DNA of 64,000 nucleotides from Endomychus coccineus (Eukaryota; Arthropoda; Insecta; Coleoptera; Endomychidae). Both the position numbers and the translations under genes were made by a program. The stretch lies in the NCBI GenBank assembly GCA_958510875.1, contig OY294067.1, positions 149,246,962-149,310,961 of the forward strand, given 5' to 3'. The notes under the pieces were generated by a model. It did not search any database, had not been told where the DNA came from, and worked only from the letters and a program-made list of their open reading frames with translations. Of this stretch, positions 58,836 to 64,000 are shown one piece after another. How positions within the stretch are numbered: position 1 is the stretch's first letter; every line of letters starts with the position of its first letter.

Positions 58836-59608
58836 TTTTTTGGATGTTTATTTAAATATAGACCAAGACCTTTGCGATACTTTTTCAAATATAGACCAGA
58901 TCCTTGTTTCCTCAAAGCTATAGCTTCCATTGTTTTATTATGTCTTTTCGTTTCCTCCAAGGTTTTCCGAGCTGCTTTGCTGTCATTGACGGCCTTAGCG
59001 ATGCCTGCACCACCCCCCGCCAATGCTCCAGCAGCTGATAAGCAGGCAAACAGAGGTATTAAAAATGGTAGAAATCCTCCAGTCTTTGGAATAGGAATTA
59101 CTCTTGGTAACCGAACATTTTTCCGACCACCCGCTTTTTTGAATTGTTTTCGTGCAACTTTCAACGCTGTTTGGGATGTTTTCTTCAGATTGGATGAGTC
59201 AAACTTATTCTTCATAACTTTTCTCACCCCATCGACAATTGCACTTCCGAACCCAACCTTCTTTCTCATACCCATTCCCAATTTCCTCTTTGCCTTCATA
59301 ATTTTATTTACACCGAAAGCGGCAATCCTTTCTCCAAATTTTGTGTCTTTAGATTTGACACGTTGCCAAGCAGCGTTCTCTAATATTTTATCCGCCTCGT
59401 GACGTCCTTCCAAACTAGCGTTTCGCAGATATGAAATATCGTGTTGGCGGCAAGCTTTATCGAGTGGATTGATACCTGGATCTCCTCTTCTCAACCGTTC
59501 TTCTAATTTTGTACCGGGACCACAGAATTGATAACCAGGAATATGAAGTTCAAACGGGAGCTTGTTTATAAGCGTATTGAGAACACCTTTTCCTACGTAC
59601 GCTTCCAT
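58826..59608 (-). CDS. PLA2-domain virion protein with hydrophobic and basic C-terminal region
   Basis: 260 residues from the ATG at 59608. The phospholipase A2-like core lies at residues 20-60: calcium loop YQFCGPGTKL (26-35) and catalytic HD in CRQHDISY (56-57), as in parvovirus VP1 and adintovirus PLA2 domains. A Lys/Arg-rich middle follows. Then comes a hydrophobic glycine-rich segment at 178-203 (FLPFLIPLFACL, AGALAGGGAG), and the tail has twin GSGLYLKKY and GLGLYLNK repeats, recalling adenovirus core or lytic peptides. It probably helps the virion cross membranes and condense DNA. It overlaps the protease frame at its end and is probably the upstream part of a frameshift fusion of about 384 residues. 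The promoter is TTAAATAA plus TCAGT. Confidence 0.7.
   Translation of the reverse strand: MEAYVGKGVLNTLINKLPFELHIPGYQFCGPGTKLEERLRRGDPGINPLDKACRQHDISYLRNASLEGRHEADKILENAAWQRVKSKDTKFGERIAAFGVNKIMKAKRKLGMGMRKKVGFGSAIVDGVRKVMKNKFDSSNLKKTSQTALKVARKQFKKAGGRKNVRLPRVIPIPKTGGFLPFLIPLFACLSAAGALAGGGAGIAKAVNDSKAARKTLEETKRHNKTMEAIALRKQGSGLYLKKYRKGLGLYLNKHPKNCQ
58835..58841 (-). promoter_or_regulatory. -1 ribosomal frameshift slippery heptamer A AAA AAC
   Basis: In the PLA2 frame the codons are CCA AAA AAC TGT CAG TAA, so the heptamer sits in the correct X XXY YYZ phase. A -1 slip enters the protease frame directly. The PLA2 stop is three codons downstream. No strong stem or pseudoknot was obvious by eye; short stems such as CAGA/TCTG exist within 20-30 bases downstream. 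Confidence 0.6.
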
Positions 59609-59612
59609 ACAG

Positions 59613-59646
59613 ACTGATGAAAATTCAAGATTGCACCGTTATTTAA
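59613..59646 (-). promoter_or_regulatory. Core promoter of the PLA2 gene (TATA plus TCAGT initiator)
   Basis: TTAAATAA at 59639-59646 and the arthropod initiator TCAGT at 59613-59617 are about 31 bases apart. The expected start leaves a 7-base leader. Confidence 0.5.
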
Positions 59647-59888
59647 CGAGGGAAGGGAGAAAGATCGAAGATCTCAAAATAATATTTTTTATTAATTTCA
59701 AAATTTTCTCAATACAAAAGACTTAAGTATAATCTTAACAATATATGTTTCAAATATTATAATCTTCACTCTTGATTCACCCTCATATTCACGGAATTTT
59801 TGTTCTATTATAATAACCATACCCTCGAGTCAATAATATTCCAGCTATTTGTTTGTTCCTAATAATCTCCAAATGGTCAATGATGGAT

Positions 59889-60812
59889 TCATTGAACGAG
59901 ATCCGAATTATTGATCCAACTGTTGTGATTATTATCTAGACCCAACCATTTCACATACTGTTGACCCCTCCTCTTTCGTAATATTTTTTCGACTAAATAC
60001 ACATCGGGTTGTTTTGTTTTCTGTAATTCTTCCTCGTAGAAACAGCCGCTGATTGGTGCGTTGGACATATCTTCTAGTAGATATGTGACCGGGTTGGTAA
60101 TTTTTACTTTGATGATTTTAAATAATTCCGTACTCCAATTGGGCGTAAATCCCTTCTCAAAAATATGTTTAGCCTTACTTATTCGTACCACATCTCCTAC
60201 GTTGTATTTGTGAGGCAGAGCTAACTTGATGTGTGAGTAGGATCGCTTCAATATCTCGCTCTCAATCTGTTTCGTCACTTTTATTGGAGCCATATTTATA
60301 GTACTATGTTTACGTTTATTTTATTTTTCTGTGGTTTCTTCAAGTATATCAAGCCATTTGTATTTCCCGCTGAGACTGAAATGTTTGTAGAGCGATTCCT
60401 TTAACGTTCGAATCACACGTTCAGCAATGGCTGCTTTTTTCACACTATACGTATTATAATGATTGATATTATGTTTCTTCATTAGATCGTTGAAGTGTTT
60501 ATTAAAGAATTCTTTTCCCTGATCGCTTTGCAGATTCCTAGGCTTACGATGTCCTTCTAGCAATACAGAACTGACCGCTTTCCGAACTTCTTCGGCTGAT
60601 TTCGTTTTCAGCGGGCGTGTCCATAGAAATTTCGAGAAACAATCGATCATAATCAAAATGTATTTGAATCCTCTATTTTCACGAGCGTAATTACCCATTT
60701 CTGCCAGATCCATTTGCCACAAATCATCCAAACCTTTTATGATCGTTCTGCGTCGTTTGAAATTCTTCCTACTCGGCTTATGAAGCTCATGCACAACTTG
60801 TTCTCTACTCAT
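59889..60812 (-). pseudogene. INT: Polinton integrase (RVE, chromodomain), one in-frame TAA
   Basis: The ATG at 60812 opens the frame with VHELHKPSRKNFKRR, followed by the RVE core. Catalytic Asp 35 lies in WQMDLAEM, Asp 97 in LQSDQGKEFF and Glu 131 in KAAIAERVIRTLK. A TAA stops the frame at 60321 after ILEETTEK. The same frame continues without further stops through NKRKHSTINMAP and an SH3-like region (NVGDVVRISKAKHIF). It ends with a chromodomain (YLVEKILRKRRGQQYVKWLG) at 59889. Polinton integrases normally join all of these, so the stop cuts the protein after the catalytic core. The intact enzyme inserts the element with 6-bp duplications. Confidence 0.8.
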
Positions 60813-60829
60813 CTTATCAATGTGGAAAT

Positions 60830-61483
60830 CTAGTGTAGAATTAATTTTTTGGGTATATTCACAGGATTTGGAGATATACGTTTCACAGAGCCCTGCTTTG
60901 TTGTTGTGGATGATGAGGGTCTCTTCTTAGAAGGTTCCACAGATGTCATCCGTCGTTCTAACGCCTCCACTTTACTAGTAATGTCATTTAGATGCATGTT
61001 CACACTGTTAAATGTGTTATTGATCTCTTTCAATTCATTTCTGTTTTCCCTCACACTATCACTGATTGTTTTATACTCTGATTTTATATAGATCCCCATT
61101 CCATTATATTTATTCTGAATGTCCATCAGATGTTTATCAATGTTGAGAATAACCTTATCATTCGTTAAGTTATGTTCATCCAGATCCTTGTTGATATCTT
61201 TGATCAAATTATCAACCCTAACATTGAAGGTATCTTTAAGACTGGTTTCCGTTTTCAGATTCAGTTTGTGTGTTAATTTATCAACATATACTTTATTTGC
61301 AACATCTCCATCATCATTCGGTGATTTTACGTTGCACAATCTACGATTTTCCATATCATAACTTCCATCGCTCGTTAGGAATAATCCTTGTCCGTGAACT
61401 TGTTTGAAATTATTATTAAATACATTTGTATCATATATCCACATGGAAGAGGAGGCTCTGCCAAACTTATCCATTGAAACCAT
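60830..61483 (-). CDS. Fibre-like coiled-coil protein
   Basis: 217 residues from the ATG at 61483, overlapping the preceding gene by 17 bases. The motif ENRRLCNVKSPNDDGDVANK followed by VYVDKL resembles the N.ADP.D..DAVNKKYVD linker of trimeric phage tail fibres and viral spikes. Long heptad-rich helices follow (about residues 85-175, for example KDINKDLDEHNLTNDKVIL and ELKEINNTFNSVNMHLNDI). The Ser/Thr/Lys-rich tail ends KRISPNPVNIPKKLILH. A homotrimeric fibre or capsid spike is inferred from the motif and the gene position. It is not demonstrated, and the domain has no catalytic residues. Confidence 0.5.
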   Translation of the reverse strand: MVSMDKFGRASSSMWIYDTNVFNNNFKQVHGQGLFLTSDGSYDMENRRLCNVKSPNDDGDVANKVYVDKLTHKLNLKTETSLKDTFNVRVDNLIKDINKDLDEHNLTNDKVILNIDKHLMDIQNKYNGMGIYIKSEYKTISDSVRENRNELKEINNTFNSVNMHLNDITSKVEALERRMTSVEPSKKRPSSSTTTKQGSVKRISPNPVNIPKKLILH

Positions 61484-62530
61484 CTTTATAACTAAGATGA
61501 ATTTGTCTTACACCTGGTTTTTGTTCAATTACCCCTGCCTCTATCAATTCTTCTATTATAGAGATTATCTCATTGTGATGATTATGGTTACCTGCATGCG
61601 AGGATGCAACAAGAAGTCTCAGTCTATCCACAATTTCGTTAACGTCATCCCAATAAACATATTCGATAGGTTTCTCGTTATATTCAAGCATATCATTTTT
61701 GATATATGCACTTCCAGTGTATGTTTTGGCTCTGGGTCTTTTCATGGAATTAATCAAAGGTTTCAGTACATTTTGTATTTTACAATGTTTCTTATTCGAT
61801 CAGCTGGATCGTTATTACGCCTATGGGCACTAGTCATTTCCATCATTTGACTGTAATTTTTCCCATCTTCCACAGTGTAAGTATCAGGTAGAACATCTCT
61901 GTAAAATATCAAATTATACAGTCCTGTGGTACCCTTGAACGGAGTACCCTTGATAATTATGTTACTCTCACTATCAATTTCTATAGGTTGATTACCCATG
62001 AACCATTTGTCTAAAGTTGAATTATATTGCAATCCCATTCTATCATCGTATTTCTTGACATCATCATCCAATAGGAATCCTTCCAAGTAATAACGTGCTA
62101 ATGTGGGGTATTGTTGCAGAAACTCCTCTGTAGCCTCTGCATTCTCTTTCTTATGTTTTCTGAATTCTTCACGAATCTGATCGATAGTAGGTTCGAGGGT
62201 AAACACATCCTCCTCAGTATTTTGGGGGTTATATACGAACTCTTCCCCTTCAGTTACAATATTTGGGATTGGTATGTTCTCCATTTGTGTTGCTGTAGAA
62301 ACAATACTTTTAGGTTTAACCAACGAATTTTGTTTGATTATTTCAGCATTTTTCGCAATTTCCTCCAGAGGTTTAGATACATTCCTGAACATATTATCTA
62401 GAATCTCATCATTTTCAGCTTTACCTAATTTCACAGCCATATATTTTTTCCTCACAACGTTTGCTAACTGCCAAATTTTTTTCTTCAATTGTTGTTTTTC
62501 TTTAAGCGTGTTACTCACACCCACGTCCAT
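61467..62530 (-). pseudogene. Conserved Polinton protein of unknown function, frameshifted
   Basis: The first frame (ATG 62530, 255 residues) has a coiled-coil start, then KKYDDRMGLQYNSTLDKWF, FKGTTGLYNLIFYRDVLPD, and YSQMMEMTSAHRRNN before a stop at 61763. A second frame, open just above 61763 and with an ATG at 61745, carries YVYWDDVNEIVDRLRLLVAS and NEIISIIEELIEAGVIE. Related insect Maverick proteins carry both blocks on one polypeptide, so I read this as a single gene broken by a one-base shift near 61770. The function is unknown; it is always seen with capsid genes in my recollection. The TATA and TCAG initiator lie directly upstream. Confidence 0.6.
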
Positions 62531-62531
62531 G

Positions 62532-62568
62532 CTGAGCGGGTTGTCTATTTCAAATGAAAGTATATATA
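62532..62568 (-). promoter_or_regulatory. TATA box and TCAG initiator
   Basis: TATATATA at 62561-62568 and TCAG at 62532-62535 are about 31 bases apart. The predicted start leaves only about 3 bases before the ATG at 62530. Confidence 0.5.
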
Positions 62569-62572
62569 CATG

Positions 62573-63298
62573 TTAGATGTATATATAACTATCAAAACCT
62601 TTGCGATAACGTCCTTTGTTCATATCACAGTCTTTGTTTATCATAAGGAATCCATATTTATCTTTCCAACATACGCTACATATCTCTTTGAATTTTTCGA
62701 GTGACATGTCGGTACTTACATGATCGGTGAATATATGTTTCAAATTGAGCTCATCCTGTTTGAAAATAATCAAGCAATTGGCATTGTCGCGCAATCCATG
62801 TTTTGGACATTTAGCAAAAGACTGACAAAGATAGAAACTATCAATTGAGTTGTGTCTCCCTCTTGAAAAATAAGCACGAATTTTCTCCTGTTTCTCAAAC
62901 ATCACGTCATCGAATATTATGATTGAATTAGGCCTCGCTTCTGTGGGGTCTATGACCTCATCACTTTCGGTACAAGGAAAATATCCAAGCCCCTCAATTT
63001 TCTTCGATGTCTCCTTTAGTAACTGGTATTTTGGTTGGTGTAAAGACTTTGAATATATGTACACGTTTTCAAATTTCAGACCGTTTGCATCTAACAATAG
63101 AGATAACATCACATTTGTTTTCCCACAATTACTTGGACCACAGATTATTGTTCGTAGAGTATTAGGCAGCAAAGAGCTGTGACGTTGTGGTTGTTCAACA
63201 TTCTCATTGCTTGACCCTAAGTTCATAATACTCAACGAGTCTTTTTGCTTAACAATCTTCATCATGCCTGAAGGCGAATCGAAATCATACTGGAACAT
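62573..63298 (-). CDS. ATPase: DNA-packaging ATPase (FtsK/HerA-type, A32-like)
   Basis: 241 residues from the ATG at 63298, frame intact. Walker A is GPSNCGKT at residues 54-61 and Walker B NSIIIFDDV at about 124-132. A sensor-like region follows (YFSRGRHNSIDSFYLCQSFA) and a C-terminal Cys-containing block (KEICSVCWKDKYGFLMINKD). The family packages genomes into Polinton, adintovirus and poxvirus-like capsids. TATATAAA at 63316-63323 lies only 25 bases before the ATG. A start 30 bases downstream would fall past this ATG, so translation may begin at Met12 (MMKIVKQ). Confidence 0.8.
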   Translation of the reverse strand: MFQYDFDSPSGMMKIVKQKDSLSIMNLGSSNENVEQPQRHSSLLPNTLRTIICGPSNCGKTNVMLSLLLDANGLKFENVYIYSKSLHQPKYQLLKETSKKIEGLGYFPCTESDEVIDPTEARPNSIIIFDDVMFEKQEKIRAYFSRGRHNSIDSFYLCQSFAKCPKHGLRDNANCLIIFKQDELNLKHIFTDHVSTDMSLEKFKEICSVCWKDKYGFLMINKDCDMNKGRYRKGFDSYIYI

Positions 63299-63315
63299 AT
63301 ATTAATAAGCATTTG

Positions 63316-63323
63316 TTTATATA
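63316..63323 (-). promoter_or_regulatory. TATA box of the ATPase gene
   Basis: TATATAAA on the minus strand, 18-25 bases upstream of the first ATG. Confidence 0.45.
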
Positions 63324-63427
63324 CTAGATGATGATGTTATATTGTGTATGTCTGATCAAGCGGTTAGGTGCTTCTACGGTTCTGTCAAAATCAGGTATCA
63401 AATACATGTTAAATAGGTATGAATGCT

Positions 63428-63672
63428 GGAACACAAGTCTGAATGTTGAAACACGTGTCTGAATGTTGAAACACGTGTCTGAAACACGTGTCTGAATGCT
63501 GAAACACGTGTCTGAATGTTGAAACACGTGTCTGAAACACGTGTCTGAATGCTGAAACACGTGTCTGAATGTTGAAACACGTGTCTGAAACACGTGTCTG
63601 AATGTTGAAACACGTGTCTGAATGTTGAAACACGTGTCTGAATGTTGAAACACTTGTCTGAATGTTAAAGCA
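63428..63672. repeat. Tandem CACGTG array (13- and 20-bp units)
   Basis: Alternating units GAAACACGTGTCT (13 bp) and GAATGTTGAAACACGTGTCT (20 bp), about a dozen copies. Each carries one CACGTG palindrome. It sits between the right TIR and the ATPase promoter. Reading frames through it are translated repeats only. Confidence 0.9.
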
Positions 63673-63709
63673 TGTGTTGAATCATGCGAAAAAACATGTG
63701 TATGAATGT

Positions 63710-64000
63710 AATACAATCATTATGATTATTCACATTTTGTTCCTCATTAGCCCATCATAGTTCGTGAACTATGGTCGCCGGATTGAATCAGTTACTGTCA
63801 TCGGTTCGAAGCAGTGACGTCATCATCGTTCGTAAACTATGGTCGCCGGATTGAAACAATGACAAAGCAGTCTTTGTCACGTGGTGGTGACACCTACACG
63901 AAGCAGCCTGTACCTTCGGTCCGCCATGACATCTGTCACGTGACACCTACACGAAGCAGCCTGTACCTTTAGCTCACCATGACAGCTGTCACGTGTTGGT
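63710..64000. repeat. Right TIR of the Polinton (inner part only)
   Basis: 63760-64000 is the exact complement of 53759-53999 with no indel. 63710-63759 matches the left inner end more loosely. It has one fewer copy of the 68-bp unit (TGACGTCA-containing) than the left side. The outer part lies beyond the window. Confidence 0.85.

Larger units (their letters stand above)
52442..64000. mobile_element. Polinton (Maverick/adintovirus-like) element, right end beyond the window
   Basis: It contains capsid, integrase, packaging ATPase and adenain-like protease genes between long inverted terminal repeats. The candidate left end AGTATACAGGGTG at 52442 fits the 5'-AG terminus known for Polintons. 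The right TIR starts at about 63710 and runs off the window, so by symmetry the element is about 13 kb. All genes except one at the left are on the minus strand. No DNA polymerase B is encoded between the TIRs. The copy carries two nonsense codons and one frameshift. Confidence 0.85.

Noticed and set aside
58872..59402. 176-codon plus-strand ORF
   Set aside because: Antisense shadow of the PLA2 gene; no domain.
63324..63716. Reading frames of 71-130 codons on the minus strand
   Set aside because: They translate the CACGTG tandem array (HVFQHSDTCF repeats) and have no independent coding signal.
52442..64000. Assignment as an adenovirus or a free DNA virus integrated by chance
   Set aside because: The RVE integrase with chromodomain, A32-like ATPase and long TIRs define a Polinton; the adenain-like protease is shared by both groups.

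Overview
The window looks like transposon-dense, AT-rich insect chromosome. It contains BEL/Pao, Penelope-like (PLE), Jockey/CR1-type LINE, Tc1/mariner, hAT-like and Helitron remnants and, at the right end, a Polinton (Maverick/adintovirus-like) element. The insect order cannot be fixed from the sequence. No complete host gene was recognised; one possible host exon is near 30 kb. There are no bacterial-type operons and no CRISPR array.

Layout. 1-2.1 kb: decayed BEL/Pao. 8.2-8.9 kb: PLE remnant. 9.5-10.2 kb: hAT-like transposase remnant. 10.4-12.7 kb: second BEL/Pao remnant, split by a perfect 226-bp palindrome that carries two hammerhead-type motifs. 12.7-13.1 kb: 5'-inverted PLE scrap. 13.1-13.7 kb: Helitron helicase tail. 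15.66-23.86 kb: an LTR element (479/484-bp LTRs, GTTT target duplication) containing a Tc1/mariner element, which itself contains a PLE; this is three-level nesting. 27.6-29.0 kb: PLE and LINE 3' fragments. 33.6-34.6 kb: non-autonomous Helitron with 120-bp repeats. 34.7-35.8 kb: long-TIR MITE. 42.1-43.6 kb: foldback element. 46.5-47.9 and 49.6-52.3 kb: decayed LINEs. The intervals between hold no supportable gene.

52.44 kb to beyond the right edge: a Polinton whose TIRs carry minisatellites. The 241 bp of the right TIR that can be aligned are identical to the left TIR. Inside are a type I membrane protein (+), then on the - strand an MSV199-domain protein with a 50-bp intron, major capsid protein, minor capsid protein, adenain-like protease, PLA2-domain protein, integrase, a fibre-like coiled-coil protein, a conserved protein of unknown function and a packaging ATPase. 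This is a full virion-morphogenesis set, but there is no room for the usual protein-primed DNA polymerase B.

The most notable signals are: (a) the protease N-terminal half has no ATG but lies in the -1 frame of the PLA2 ORF, exactly behind a canonical A AAA AAC slippery heptamer three codons before the PLA2 stop; (b) the major capsid and integrase genes each carry one in-frame TAA and a third gene carries a frameshift, despite the identical TIRs; (c) a palindromic motif recurs upstream of three Polinton transcription units; (d) hammerhead-type ribozyme motifs occur in the PLE copies.
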